A DNA stretch of 64,000 nucleotides, from assembly GCA_965219405.1 (NCBI GenBank), contig OZ244736.1, forward strand, positions 1-64,000, given 5' to 3'. Numbering within the stretch: the first letter of the stretch is position 1; every line of letters begins with the position of its first letter. Below, piece after piece: positions 45,493-55,134 of this stretch. Made by a program: the position numbers and the translations under genes. The notes beneath the pieces were generated by a model. It searched no databases and had not been told where the DNA came from. It saw only the letters and a list, made by a program, of their open reading frames with translations. The DNA comes from VXMO01 sp965219405 (lineage in GTDB: Bacteria > Chloroflexota > Dehalococcoidia > UBA6926).

Positions 45493-46380
45493 TCACTCTT
45501 GCTTCAGATGCGCTCGCGCGGCGGAGACAGTGTTGCGAAGCAGCATGGCGACAGTCATCGGCCCCACGCCGCCCGGCACGGGCGTGATGGCGCTCGCTAC
45601 TTCAGACACGGCGTCAAAGTCGACATCACCAACGATCGTATAACCTCTCTTCTGGCTCTTGTCCTCAATGTGGTTGATACCGACGTCAATGACGACTGCG
45701 CCCGGCTTGACCATATCGGCCGTGATAACAGCCGGAATCCCTACTGCCACGACGAGAATGTCCGCCTGTTTCGTAACCTCAGCGAGGTTCGGGTCCGTCC
45801 TGTGGCAGACGGTGACGCGCGGATAAAAATTCGGGTCGCCCTGCATCCATGCCGTCGCGATGGGTTTTCCGACGATGTTGCTGCGGCCAACAATAACGGC
45901 GTGCTTGCCGCCAAGCTGGACACCCTCCCGCCGCAGCATCTCCATGACGCCGAACGGCGTCGCGGGCACGAACTGGGAGTCGCCGATGGCCAGGTGGCCA
46001 ATGTTGAGTGGGTGAAAGCCGTCCGCGTCCTTGTCGGGTCGGACGCATTCAATGATGGTGTGTTCCTCAATGTGCGGCGGCAGCGGCAGCTGAACGAGTA
46101 TGCCGTGGACGCGGTCAGCACGGTTTAGCGACTCAATGAGGTCCACCAAGCCACTCTGGGAGACGGAGGCGTCTATACGGTGTATCTCCGTGTAGATGCC
46201 AACCTCTCGGCACGCGCGTTCCTTGTTGGCGACATACGTTTGGGAGGCGGGATCATCGCCCACAACAACAGCAGCGAGGCCGGGCACGATGCCCTTCGCC
46301 TTGAGTGCGGCCACATCACGAGCAACTTCATTGCGAATGTCTGCCGCGATACCTCGGCCGTCAATGATGCGTGCGGTCAA
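45493..46380 (-). CDS. folD: Bifunctional methylenetetrahydrofolate dehydrogenase/cyclohydrolase
   Basis: 295 residues, one-carbon metabolism, interconverting methylene- and formyl-tetrahydrofolate with NADP. Motifs: SQTYVANKERACREVGI with the catalytic Lys, HGILVQLPLPPHI, DADGFHPLNIG, VIVGRSNIVGKPIA for the nucleotide-binding Rossmann core and ITPVPGGVGPMTVAMLL at the end. The start is taken as TTG 46380 (LTARIIDGRGIA fits the family start). It heads the run leading to the cupredoxin, queA and peptidase genes, and is divergent from acpS. Confidence 0.93.
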   Translation of the reverse strand: MTARIIDGRGIAADIRNEVARDVAALKAKGIVPGLAAVVVGDDPASQTYVANKERACREVGIYTEIHRIDASVSQSGLVDLIESLNRADRVHGILVQLPLPPHIEEHTIIECVRPDKDADGFHPLNIGHLAIGDSQFVPATPFGVMEMLRREGVQLGGKHAVIVGRSNIVGKPIATAWMQGDPNFYPRVTVCHRTDPNLAEVTKQADILVVAVGIPAVITADMVKPGAVVIDVGINHIEDKSQKRGYTIVGDVDFDAVSEVASAITPVPGGVGPMTVAMLLRNTVSAARAHLKQE

Positions 46381-46499
46381 TGGCGTACCCTGTCTCCAAC
46401 TGCCCCTCACTGAGTATAGCGTCCGCGACGGCAGGGACGGCGCGTATTCCGTTCTGCGATAATTTGGGGACTGCATCAACAGAGGAGCATTTACCCATA

Positions 46500-46901
46500 A
46501 TGTTGACCACCGGAATAGATATGTGTGAGGTGTGGAGAATCCGAGAGGCCCGTGAGCGGTTCGGACAGCGGTTTCTTGATCGCGTCTACACGCCGGAAGA
46601 GCAGCGGACGAGCCGGATGAGGGACCCCGAGCTTGCTGCGAGATTCGCGAGCAAGGAAGCCGTAATGAAGGCTCTCGGCACGGGGGCGCGCGGCGTGGGT
46701 TGGAAGGATATCGAAATCCTGCCGATGATGGGCGGTAAGCCGGAGGTTAGGCTCCATGGCCGGGCGAAGGCCGTTGCGGAGCGTATCGGTTTGACGGACC
46801 TGACTGTGAGCCAGACACATTCAATCGAGTACGCGCTGTCGATAGTGGTCGGGACCGCGGAGTACCCGTCGCCGTATCACGCGCCGCAATTGGAGAACTA
46901 A
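46500..46901 (+). CDS. acpS: Holo-[acyl-carrier-protein] synthase
   Basis: 133-residue phosphopantetheinyl transferase. It begins MLTTGIDMCEVWRIREARER with the metal-binding Asp of GIDxx, and FASKEAVMKALGTGARGVGW is the second conserved segment with the catalytic Glu-Lys. ATG 46500 is set by the family start. It precedes the NAD(P)HX repair gene by 19 bases on the same strand, a common pairing, and is divergent from folD. Confidence 0.92.
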   Translation: MLTTGIDMCEVWRIREARERFGQRFLDRVYTPEEQRTSRMRDPELAARFASKEAVMKALGTGARGVGWKDIEILPMMGGKPEVRLHGRAKAVAERIGLTDLTVSQTHSIEYALSIVVGTAEYPSPYHAPQLEN

Positions 46902-46920
46902 GCGGCGTTAGTGGTGCCAC

Positions 46921-48495
46921 ATGAGAGCCGTCATAGCCGCGGAGATGCGGCAAATCGAGGATGACGCAATAGCGTCCGGCACAACCGTTGAAGAATTGAT
47001 GCAGCGGGCGGGCCGAGCCGTTGCGGATCATATTGGCGACATTCTCGGCGGACAGATTGCGCAGCAAGGTATTCTTGTCCTTGCAGGCCCGGGCAACAAC
47101 GGGGGCGACGGCCTAATAGCCGCGCGGATACTGCGGCAGCGGGGGGCGTCCGTTTCGGTTGCTTGCCCCATTCCACGAGCGGACGACCCACTGCTCGCGG
47201 AATGTGAAGCGGCCGGTTGTTTAGTCATCCCGGACGTTGGGGCAAGCCTCGCGGCTGCGCTTTCGGGGGCGGACGTTGTGATTGACGCCCTGCTTGGCAC
47301 GGGGCGTTCGCGAGCAATCGATGGGCCAATCCTCGACGCGCTGCATTTGGCACGGGAAGCAGCGAGTAACACAACTTTCTTAGCGGTGGATGTGCCGTCC
47401 GGTCTCGACTCCGACAGCGGAGAGGTTGATCCGGCCACGCTCCGGACAAATGTGACGGTGGCGCTGGGCAGCGTTAAGATCGGCTGCCTGACGCCGACCG
47501 GCGCGGAGATGTGTGGACAAATTCGAGTCGCAGAAATTGGACTCGGCGCTCTTGCCACCATAGATGCGGGCATTGGCGTGCTGACGAGCAATGACGTTGC
47601 CGGGATGCTGCCAGAGCGGCGAGCGGCCGGTCACAAGGGAACATTCGGCCACAGCCTGATTATCGGAGGCTCCGAGGCATATCGCGGCGCGCCGGCGCTG
47701 GCGGCGCGGGCGGCAATGCGAGCAGGATCAGGTACCGTTGCCATCGCCGCTCCTGATTTGATTACAACTTCCCTGGCGACCAGCGCTCCGGAGTCGACAC
47801 ACATTCCGTTGACAAGCCACCCGCAGACAGGCCTGACCGGTGCCGGGGCGGCGACGCAACTGATGGCCGCATTGCAAACAAAAGCGCCGGACGCGTTTTG
47901 CATTGGGCCCGGTTTGGGTCGGTACGTCGGCACCGATTCGTTTGCAGATGTTTTGCTTCGCGAGTTACCCGCGGATACGTCCGCTCTGCTTGATGCTGAC
48001 GCTTTGAATCGGCTGGCCGAGAAGCCGGAGTGGTGGACATCCTTGCAAGGCCCTATTGTCATCACGCCTCACCCCGGTGAGATGGCGCGACTGTGCGACG
48101 TGTCCGTGCAGGATGTTCAGGCAAACCGCATTGAGCTGGCGGCAGAAAAGGCCAAGGAATGGAGCGTGACCGTCGTGCTCAAGGGCGCGTATACGGTTGT
48201 GGCGAGTCCTGATGAGCCGCCGTCCATCTGCCCGTTGGCGTTTCCGGCCATGGCGTCAGGCGGGATGGGCGACGCGTTGGCGGGGATCATCACAGGTTTC
48301 CTTGCGCAAGGGCTTGCGACCTCGGAAGCCGCAAAAGCTGGTGTGTATGTGCACGGGACTGCGGCAGTTTTGGCGGCTCATGGCAACGGCAACATGACAT
48401 CAGGGTTGTTGGCCTCAGACGTAATAGAGAAGATTCCGGCGGCGATGGCGCTGATTGGGCGGGGAGAGGGACCGGTTCCGCCGATGTTTGCCTAA
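46921..48495 (+). CDS. nnrD: Bifunctional NAD(P)HX epimerase/dehydratase
   Basis: 524 residues: N-terminal epimerase (about 1-215; MRAVIAAEMRQIEDDAIASG, then VLAGPGNNGGDGLIAARIL) fused to an ADP-dependent dehydratase of the ribokinase fold (about 230-520; GHKGTFGHSLIIGGSEAYRG, then ITPHPGEMARL, VLKGAYTVV and FPAMASGGMGDALAGII). It repairs hydrated, damaged NADH and NADPH. Fusion is usual in bacteria. It lies 19 bases downstream of acpS, so probably one operon. Confidence 0.95.
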   Translation: MRAVIAAEMRQIEDDAIASGTTVEELMQRAGRAVADHIGDILGGQIAQQGILVLAGPGNNGGDGLIAARILRQRGASVSVACPIPRADDPLLAECEAAGCLVIPDVGASLAAALSGADVVIDALLGTGRSRAIDGPILDALHLAREAASNTTFLAVDVPSGLDSDSGEVDPATLRTNVTVALGSVKIGCLTPTGAEMCGQIRVAEIGLGALATIDAGIGVLTSNDVAGMLPERRAAGHKGTFGHSLIIGGSEAYRGAPALAARAAMRAGSGTVAIAAPDLITTSLATSAPESTHIPLTSHPQTGLTGAGAATQLMAALQTKAPDAFCIGPGLGRYVGTDSFADVLLRELPADTSALLDADALNRLAEKPEWWTSLQGPIVITPHPGEMARLCDVSVQDVQANRIELAAEKAKEWSVTVVLKGAYTVVASPDEPPSICPLAFPAMASGGMGDALAGIITGFLAQGLATSEAAKAGVYVHGTAAVLAAHGNGNMTSGLLASDVIEKIPAAMALIGRGEGPVPPMFA

Positions 48496-48500
48496 GGAGA

Positions 48501-48530
48501 CCCCCTCCCCTCTCCCTCATCGAGAGGGGA
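48501..48530. repeat. Dispersed palindrome, family C (copy 3)
   Basis: CCCTCCCCTCTCCC then arm of GAGAGGGGA, degenerate relative to the copy at 4726, and lying directly before a family A copy. Confidence 0.5.
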
Positions 48531-48533
48531 TTC

Positions 48534-48565
48534 CGATGGATTCCGGCTTTCGCCGGAATGAGGGG
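48534..48565. repeat. Dispersed palindrome, family A (copy 5)
   Basis: Arms ATTCCGGC and GCCGGAAT, loop TTTC; sits between two convergent genes (NAD(P)HX repair gene end and NmrA-like gene end). Confidence 0.85.
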
Positions 48566-48572
48566 TTGGTAG

Positions 48573-49439
48573 TTAGGGCCAGCCTATTGCGCGGAGCCAC
48601 TCCTCGAATGTTAGTGTTGGGATTCCCCATTTGGCCTTGAGAGCGGGGATGTCCTCATCGTAGCCGTAGGCCTGGTACCACTTCGTCATTGCGATGGTCG
48701 AGGGCACGGAGACGCGGGGCCAATCTTGTTCGGGAATCTGTTCGTACCTGACTTCATGACCGACAACGCGGCCCAGGGCGGCAGCGATGTCGTTCATGGT
48801 CAGCGTTTCGGCGGCGATGTCGATCTCCTGTCCGGCATAGGTGTCCGGGTTGTTGAACGCGGCGGCGGCGAATGCGCCGATGTCATGGCCGGAGATAACC
48901 TGCAGTGTCTTCTCCGGCGTCAGCATGCCGCGGATGACGCTGTTTTCGATGCCTGTTCGGTCGTATAGATAGTTCTCGGCGAACGAGACTGGGCGGAGGA
49001 TGGTGTACCGGATACCGAGTTGGCGGATGTAAGCCATGATTTCGAGCTTGGCGTCCCAATAGGAAACGCCGCGGTCCGGCTCCTTTGCTCCGCAGGAGCC
49101 CGTGTAGACGAGGTGGCTCACCCCTGCCCTGACGGCGGCGTCCGCGACGGCAATGCCCTGCCGCATCTCAAGCTGTGGATCGTCTTCGGCGGCCTGTGAT
49201 TGGACGGAAAAGACGCCGTACGCACCTTCTATAGCAGCATCAATCGACGCCATATCGTCCATGTCTCCCGCCACGATCTCCACGCCGCGCGCAGCAAGCG
49301 CGTGCGCTTTTTCGCTTTGTGGAGAGCGGGTGAGGCCGCGCACGTGCCAGTCCTTGGACGAAAGCAGGTGGCCGACGAGGCCGCCGCCCTGGTTGCCTGT
49401 TGCACCGATGACGAGGATTGTTCGTGTTGGGTTGGTCAT
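48573..49439 (-). CDS. NmrA-like NAD(P)-binding protein
   Basis: 288 residues of the NmrA branch of the short-chain dehydrogenase-like Rossmann family. The dinucleotide-binding loop reads TILVIGATGNQGGGLVGHLL near the start, followed by RGVEIVAGDMDDMASIDAAI and GVFSVQSQAAEDDPQLEMRQ; the active-site Tyr-x3-Lys of real dehydrogenases is not evident, so it may be a sensor or an atypical reductase. It is convergent with the NAD(P)HX repair gene and lies 138 bases before coaX in the opposite direction. Confidence 0.85.
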   Translation of the reverse strand: MTNPTRTILVIGATGNQGGGLVGHLLSSKDWHVRGLTRSPQSEKAHALAARGVEIVAGDMDDMASIDAAIEGAYGVFSVQSQAAEDDPQLEMRQGIAVADAAVRAGVSHLVYTGSCGAKEPDRGVSYWDAKLEIMAYIRQLGIRYTILRPVSFAENYLYDRTGIENSVIRGMLTPEKTLQVISGHDIGAFAAAAFNNPDTYAGQEIDIAAETLTMNDIAAALGRVVGHEVRYEQIPEQDWPRVSVPSTIAMTKWYQAYGYDEDIPALKAKWGIPTLTFEEWLRAIGWP

Positions 49440-49501
49440 GTGTTTAGCTCCTTTTGTTCAGATTGTTTCAGAGGGGCGGTCACTATGGAAAGCCCCGCGC
49501 G

Positions 49502-49507
49502 TATAAT
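49502..49507 (+). promoter_or_regulatory. Candidate -10 element for coaX
   Basis: A perfect TATAAT, extended by GCG upstream; the -35 region is weak (GTCACT at 49479-49484 with a 17-base spacer). The coaX leader would then be about 60 bases and contain the family A palindrome. Confidence 0.4.
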
Positions 49508-49532
49508 TGCGTGTGTTAATTGGAGAAGTGAG

Positions 49533-49564
49533 GGGATGGATTCCGGCTTTCGCCGGAATGAGGG
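49533..49564. repeat. Dispersed palindrome, family A (copy 6), in the coaX leader
   Basis: Arms ATTCCGGC and GCCGGAAT, loop TTTC, 12 bases before the coaX start. It lies where the 5' untranslated region of coaX should be and could affect initiation. Confidence 0.85.
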
Positions 49565-49576
49565 AATGGCATAGAG

Positions 49577-50344
49577 ATGCTGTTGGCTGTCGATATTGGG
49601 AACACGAACATGAAGCTCGCCGCGTTTGACGGGGAGCGGCTAGCGGCGTCCGACCGCGTGCCCACGGAGGAGAGTGTCTCTCCGGCGACTGCAGCAACCT
49701 TGATCTGTGAGTCACTTGCCCACCGGGGCATTCGCGAACAGGACATCAGCGGCATCGTCTTCTGCTCCGTGGTTCCCCCGCTGACGACGATGATGGAACG
49801 AGCGGCGGCCGATACGTTTGGCGTCACGGCCCTGGACGTCAAGGAGGCAAAGAACCTGGGCGTGCGACTGGACGTGGATAAGCCGGATGGCGTCGGAACG
49901 GACAGGATTGTGAACGCGGCGGCGGCGTACGGACTGTACGGCGGGCCGGCCATCGTGGTCGATTTCGGCACCGCCACCACATTTGACGTGGTGACGGGCA
50001 GCGGAATATTCATCGGCGGCGTCATCGCGCCCGGAATCTCGTTGGCATCAGAGGCCCTGACAGCGCGGGCGGCGCAACTTCCGCCTATCGAACCTGTGTT
50101 TCCGGATAACGTCATAGGACGCGACACGGATCAGGCGATGCGCTCCGGGCTGATGTACGGGTATGTTGGGTTGATGGAGAGCCTGATTCGGCGGATTCGA
50201 GCCGAAATAGGTTCCGATGCGAAGGTGATCGCTACGGGCGGACTCGTTGAGACGATTGCCGAGAAGACGGATTTGATCGACGAACTGGAGCCGGATCTGA
50301 CGCTGCAGGGGTTGCGGCTCATTTGGGGGCTTAACCAGGGGTAG
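49577..50344 (+). CDS. coaX: Type III pantothenate kinase
   Basis: 255-residue first enzyme of CoA synthesis, phosphorylating pantothenate. ASKHA-type motifs: MLLAVDIGNTNMKLAAFDGE, IVVDFGTATTFDVVTG and GVGTDRIVNAAAAYG, with the end GGLVETIAEKTDLID. It begins coaX-coaBC, three bases apart, in the same order of the pathway. The initiation region is unusual (a palindrome 12 bases upstream and no clear Shine-Dalgarno sequence). Confidence 0.95.
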   Translation: MLLAVDIGNTNMKLAAFDGERLAASDRVPTEESVSPATAATLICESLAHRGIREQDISGIVFCSVVPPLTTMMERAAADTFGVTALDVKEAKNLGVRLDVDKPDGVGTDRIVNAAAAYGLYGGPAIVVDFGTATTFDVVTGSGIFIGGVIAPGISLASEALTARAAQLPPIEPVFPDNVIGRDTDQAMRSGLMYGYVGLMESLIRRIRAEIGSDAKVIATGGLVETIAEKTDLIDELEPDLTLQGLRLIWGLNQG

Positions 50345-50347
50345 ACG

Positions 50348-51559
50348 ATGAGTGGCACTGAGGCAATAGCGGGCAAGCGGATTGTGCTGGGCGTTTCCGG
50401 CAGTATCGCGTGTTATAAGGCGGCGGATATCGCGTCCAAGCTGATGCAGGCTGGTGCGCTGGTGGACGTTGTGCTGACGCGCGCCGCGCAGGAGTTCGTC
50501 ACGCCGCTGACGTTCCGTTCCCTTACGCATCGCACCGTCATCACGGATATCTTTGACGCGCAGTCCGAGGACCCGCTGGAGCACGTTGAGATTGCGCGAC
50601 GGGCGGATGCGGTGGTTATCGCGCCTGCGACGGCGAATGTCATGGCCAAGCTGGCGCACGGTTTGGCGGATGATGCGCTATCGACGATTATTCTCGCTAC
50701 GACAGCGCCCGTGCTCATCGCCCCGGCGATGGAGCACCATATGTGGACGAACGCGGCGACGCAGGCGAATGTGACGGCGCTCAAGACGCGGGACTTTGTC
50801 TTCGCCGGGCCGAATGAGGGCCGGCTGGCCTCCGGCGCTGTGGGAAGCGGGCGGCTTGTCGAGACTGCGGACATTCTGGACGCGCTTACGGGGATTCTAT
50901 CCGCAGACCAGGATCTGGCAGGACGGCATATTGTCGTGTCGGCGGGTGGGACGCAGGAGCCGATCGACCCTGTGCGTGTGGTGACGAATCGCTCGTCCGG
51001 CAAGCAGGGGTATGCGTTCGCGGAGGCGGCGCGGGATCGCGGAGCACGGGTGACGCTTGTGACGGCGGCGGGGCTTGCGAATCCGGCGGGTGTGAACGTG
51101 GTCAAGGTGGAAAGCGCGCGGCAGATGCTGGCTGCGGTGAGCGACGCGCTGAATGATGCCGCGGATGCGCTCGTCATGGCAGCGGCCGTTGCCGACTGGG
51201 AGCCCGTCACGGCAGCCGGTCAGAAGATGAAAAAGGTTGAGGGGCAGGACATCCTGACAATCGATATGAAGAAGACGCCGGACATCTTGGCGCAAGTGAG
51301 CGGCCTACCCGGCATCAAGGTCGGCTTTGCCGCCGAGACGGAGGACCTGCTTAAGAACGCGCGCGCCAAACTCGAAGGCAAGAAGCTGGATATGATCGTG
51401 GCGAACGATGTTTCGGCTTCGGACGCGGGGTTTGCGGTGGATACAAATCGCGTCGTCATTCTTGATAACTCGGGCGGGCAGGATGAGCTGCCGCTGATGT
51501 CCAAGCGCGAGGTGGCGGACGCCGTGCTGAATCGCGTGTCGGCGCTGCTGAATGGATAG
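50348..51559 (+). CDS. coaBC: Bifunctional phosphopantothenoylcysteine synthase/decarboxylase
   Basis: 403 residues: N-terminal flavin-dependent decarboxylase CoaC (IVLGVSGSIACYKAADIASK, VEIARRADAVVIAPATANVM with the family His region, and the flap ending LIAPAMEHHMW) fused to CoaB (ISAGGTQEPIDPVRV type, then NRSSGKQGYAFAEAA and KKTPDILAQV). It makes 4'-phosphopantetheine from phosphopantothenate and Cys. It follows coaX by three bases and precedes the MobA-like gene by 18 bases. Confidence 0.95.
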   Translation: MSGTEAIAGKRIVLGVSGSIACYKAADIASKLMQAGALVDVVLTRAAQEFVTPLTFRSLTHRTVITDIFDAQSEDPLEHVEIARRADAVVIAPATANVMAKLAHGLADDALSTIILATTAPVLIAPAMEHHMWTNAATQANVTALKTRDFVFAGPNEGRLASGAVGSGRLVETADILDALTGILSADQDLAGRHIVVSAGGTQEPIDPVRVVTNRSSGKQGYAFAEAARDRGARVTLVTAAGLANPAGVNVVKVESARQMLAAVSDALNDAADALVMAAAVADWEPVTAAGQKMKKVEGQDILTIDMKKTPDILAQVSGLPGIKVGFAAETEDLLKNARAKLEGKKLDMIVANDVSASDAGFAVDTNRVVILDNSGGQDELPLMSKREVADAVLNRVSALLNG

Positions 51560-51577
51560 CGTGCGGGGCACAAACGC

Positions 51578-52210
51578 GTGAGCGACTCCGGGCCTCGTTT
51601 CGTTTCGCTGATTGTCCTCGCAGGCGGAAGCTCATCGCGGATGGGCAAGCCGAAACAGACACTCCCCTGGATGGGAAAGCCGCTGCTGACGTGGCAGGTG
51701 GAGCAGTGCGGGCTGTCGCGGGCCGATGAGTTGATCGTCATCCTGGGCGAGAACGCGGATGAGTTCCGGCCCTTGCTTCCCGCATCAGTCGGACGCGTGC
51801 CCGTCTATCGTGTTATCGAGAATGTGGACCACGCGTGGGGCAAGACGACATCCGTGTTGGCGGGGCTGCGTGCGGCGGACGAGCGGGCGACTGACTGGAT
51901 GTTTCTGGCAATGGATGCGCCGCGCCCTGCGGCGGTCACAGATGAGTTGATCGAGGCGCATTTTTCGGGCGGGCTGCCGATCACGTATCCGTGGCACGAG
52001 GGGATTGAGGGCCATCCGCCGGTGATGAACGTGTCGCTGAAACCGGAGATCGAGGCGATTACGGAGGAGCGGCGGGGGCTACGAGAGATAACGGAGCGCG
52101 ATCCTGTCCGTGTCAACCGCGTGGAATTTACTGATCCTGTCGTAATCATCAATATGAACAGCCCTGAGGACTATGAGTGGGCGATGCAGGTGACGGGGCA
52201 GGCCGAATGA
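51578..52210 (+). CDS. MobA-like nucleotidyltransferase (MocA type)
   Basis: 210 residues starting SDSGPRFVSLIVLAGGSSSRMG: the GGxSxRMG motif binds nucleoside triphosphate. MDAPRPAAVTDELIEAHF and TDPVVIINMNSPEDYE complete the fold. It resembles molybdenum cofactor cytidylyl/guanylyltransferases (MocA/MobA group), which fits the molybdoenzyme at 62517. The GTG start is 18 bases after coaBC. Confidence 0.82.
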   Translation: MSDSGPRFVSLIVLAGGSSSRMGKPKQTLPWMGKPLLTWQVEQCGLSRADELIVILGENADEFRPLLPASVGRVPVYRVIENVDHAWGKTTSVLAGLRAADERATDWMFLAMDAPRPAAVTDELIEAHFSGGLPITYPWHEGIEGHPPVMNVSLKPEIEAITEERRGLREITERDPVRVNRVEFTDPVVIINMNSPEDYEWAMQVTGQAE

Positions 52211-52302
52211 GCAGATGACGCCTCGTCATTCGATACAATGGAAGCTGCTATGAATCACAACCTGTATTCTCCTTCCCATATGAGTCCCCGGAGTTCCCGC
52301 TG

Positions 52303-55134
52303 ATGGCAACCGACACTGACCGAGCGCCGGAGATGGCGGCTGCTTGGGATCCTGCACGATATGAGGAGGCGCGGTATCAGTGGTGGGAGGAGCGCGGGTA
52401 TTTTCAACCGCGTATCGACCATGAACGGCAGCCTTTTGTCGTCATCATGCCGCCGCCGAACGTCACGGGGCAGCTGCACCTCGGACACGCGCTGACGGCG
52501 GCGGTGGAGGACGTGCTGGTGCGATGGCATCGGATGCGCGGCGACCCCACCCTTTGGCTGCCGGGCACAGATCACGCAGGCATCGCGACCCAGTATGTCG
52601 TTGAGAATCACCTTGCGTCGCAGGGCATTGAGCGTCGGGAAATTGGGCGCGAGGCCTTTCTTGAGCACGTCTGGGAATGGGTGCGCGAGTACGGCGGCGC
52701 GATACAGAATCAGCATCGTCGGCTTGGCGCGTCGTGCGACTGGACACGGGAACGATTCACGCTGGATGAGGGGCCGTCGCGCGCGGTGCGGACGACATTC
52801 GTCAACCTGTTCAACAAGGGGCGAATCTACCGCGGCGAGCGGATGATCAACTGGTGCCCGGCGGACCACACTGCCCTGTCTGACCTTGAGACCGAGTATG
52901 AGGACGCGGCGGGCAAGTTGTGGCATATCAACTACCCGTACACGGACGGCTCGGGGCGGCACGTGACGGTGGCGACGACACGGCCTGAAACGTACTTGGG
53001 CGACACTGCGGTGGCCGTGAACACGAACGACCCGCGCTTTGCGGACGCCATCGGGCTGACGGTGCGGCTGCCGTTCATCGACCGCGAGATCCCGATTGTC
53101 GGGGACGACTACGTGGACATGGAGTTCGGAACGGGCGCGCTCAAGGTGACGCCGGCTCATGACCAGAACGACTTCGAGATCGGACAGCGGCATGGTCTTG
53201 AGGCGATTGAGGTGATCGCCGCGGACGGCACGATGAATGAGAACGCGGGGCCGTTTGCGGGGCTGGAGCGGTTTGAGGCGAGGCGGCGCATTGTCGAGGA
53301 ACTGGAGGCCGTCGGTTTCCTGGAGCGGACGGAGGACTACGAGAACCGCGTGGGGCGCTGCTATCGGTGTCAGACAATCATCGAGCCGAGGCTGAGCATC
53401 CAGTGGTTCGTGGACATCCTGCCCCTTGCGGAGCGCGCGGCGGCGGCCGTGCGCGACGGGCGGATCAACATTGTTCCCGAGCGATTCACGGGCACGTATC
53501 TGAATTGGATGGACGGTATCCGTGATTGGTGCATCTCACGGCAACTCTGGTGGGGGCACCGCATACCCGCGTGGTTCTGCGGTGAGTGCGAGGGCGAGCA
53601 ACTGCAGATCATCCTGCGCGACCCCATGACAGGGGCGGACGGACAGGAGCTTTGGGCGGCCACGTATTCGCAGCTACGTGAGCTTGGCCTTTCGCATGAA
53701 GAGATCGCCGCGCGGGCGGACCGTGTTGACGCTGAAAAGGACACCCGTCCCATCGTGGCGTCAGAGGATCCGTCGGTTTGCCCAGAGTGCGGCGCGGCGG
53801 CGCTTCTGCAAGACCCTGACGTGCTGGATACGTGGTTCTCGTCGGGGCTGTGGCCACATTCGACGCTTGGGTGGCCCGGCGACGCGGAGGACTACAAGTA
53901 TTTCCACCCGACCTCGGTGCTGGAGACCGGTTACGACATCCTGTTCTTCTGGGTGGCGCGAATGATCATGATGGGGCTGGAGAACACGGGCGACGTGCCG
54001 TTCCGAACCGTCTATCTGCACGGACTCGTGCGAGACGCCCAACGGCAGAAGATGTCCAAGACGCGCGGTAACGTCATCGATCCGCTGGAGAGCATCGCTG
54101 AATACGGAACAGACGCGCTGCGGATGGCGCTGACGATTGCGACCACGCCGGGCAACGACCTTGCATTGACGCCGGGACGGATGGAGGCGGGGCGAAATTT
54201 TGCAAACAAGCTGTGGAACGCGGCGCGGTTCGTTGTGCGGTCGATGGAGACATCGAGCGGGGCGGTTGGGGCCGAGATGCCGGAGCCTGCGCATCGGGAG
54301 GATCGGTGGATCGTTTCACGCATGGCGAGTGTTACGGCGGACGTAAACCGGCTGATGGAGGATTTCCAACTTGGTCAGGCGGAGCAGGTTATCCGGGATT
54401 TCCTTTGGGATGAGTTCGCGGATTGGTATATCGAACTTGCCAAGGTTCGTATTCGCAATGGGGATGACAGGCCCGTTCACTACCTGGTCGGCGTGCTTGA
54501 GCAGTCGGTGCGGCTGCTTCATCCATTCATGCCGTTCGTCACTGAGGAGATCTGGCAGAATCTCGTGAGCCGCGCGCCCGGACTGGCACGTGGCACTGAG
54601 TCGATCATGGTTAGCGCGTATCCCGAGGCCGCCGCAGCAGGTTACGACCAGGATTCCGAGCATGAGATGGGCGATGTAATCAACGTTATCCGAGCCATTC
54701 GCAACGCGCGGGCGGAAGGGAACGTTGAGCACTCACGGATGATTGAGGTGTTCGTTGAGGCGGATGCGCGGTCGCGGCAGGCGATCGACGAGTCGCGAGA
54801 GGCCATCGGCACGCTGGCACGAGTGTCGTCATTGAATGTGCTGTCGGAGGGCGATGAACGGCCCGATCCTGCGTCAGTAATGACTGCGATCCTTGACGGT
54901 GTGACGGTCATGGCGCCTTTGGCCGGGCTGGTGGGCGCTGACGCGGAGCGATCAAGGCTTTCAAAGGAACTGGAGGAGACGCGCGGACGACTGACCGGGC
55001 TTGAGCAGCGTCTGGGCAATGAGGGTTTTCGCTCCAAGGCGCCGGCGCACGTCGTTGCCAAGGAAGAGGAGCGGCTTGAGGAGTCGCGTCAGCGGGCGCA
55101 GCGAATCGAGGAGCAACTGGCAAGGCTGAGTTGA
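52303..55134 (+). CDS. valS: Valine-tRNA ligase
   Basis: 943 residues, class I synthetase. HLGH at residues about 59-62 within PPPNVTGQLHLGHA (valine type, HIGH family), the CP1 editing domain with the TTRPETYLGDTA motif, and KMSKTRGNV near residue 585, then anticodon-binding helical domain and a C-terminal coiled coil (LSKELEETRGRLTGLEQRLG). GGAG lies nine bases before ATG 52303. Its TGA stop overlaps the start of the next gene (TGATG). Confidence 0.96.
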   Translation: MATDTDRAPEMAAAWDPARYEEARYQWWEERGYFQPRIDHERQPFVVIMPPPNVTGQLHLGHALTAAVEDVLVRWHRMRGDPTLWLPGTDHAGIATQYVVENHLASQGIERREIGREAFLEHVWEWVREYGGAIQNQHRRLGASCDWTRERFTLDEGPSRAVRTTFVNLFNKGRIYRGERMINWCPADHTALSDLETEYEDAAGKLWHINYPYTDGSGRHVTVATTRPETYLGDTAVAVNTNDPRFADAIGLTVRLPFIDREIPIVGDDYVDMEFGTGALKVTPAHDQNDFEIGQRHGLEAIEVIAADGTMNENAGPFAGLERFEARRRIVEELEAVGFLERTEDYENRVGRCYRCQTIIEPRLSIQWFVDILPLAERAAAAVRDGRINIVPERFTGTYLNWMDGIRDWCISRQLWWGHRIPAWFCGECEGEQLQIILRDPMTGADGQELWAATYSQLRELGLSHEEIAARADRVDAEKDTRPIVASEDPSVCPECGAAALLQDPDVLDTWFSSGLWPHSTLGWPGDAEDYKYFHPTSVLETGYDILFFWVARMIMMGLENTGDVPFRTVYLHGLVRDAQRQKMSKTRGNVIDPLESIAEYGTDALRMALTIATTPGNDLALTPGRMEAGRNFANKLWNAARFVVRSMETSSGAVGAEMPEPAHREDRWIVSRMASVTADVNRLMEDFQLGQAEQVIRDFLWDEFADWYIELAKVRIRNGDDRPVHYLVGVLEQSVRLLHPFMPFVTEEIWQNLVSRAPGLARGTESIMVSAYPEAAAAGYDQDSEHEMGDVINVIRAIRNARAEGNVEHSRMIEVFVEADARSRQAIDESREAIGTLARVSSLNVLSEGDERPDPASVMTAILDGVTVMAPLAGLVGADAERSRLSKELEETRGRLTGLEQRLGNEGFRSKAPAHVVAKEEERLEESRQRAQRIEEQLARLS

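Noticed and set aside
52255..53193. 312-codon frame antisense to valS
   Set aside because: Shadow of valS; Arg/His/Val-rich composition typical of antisense frames, no domain recognised.
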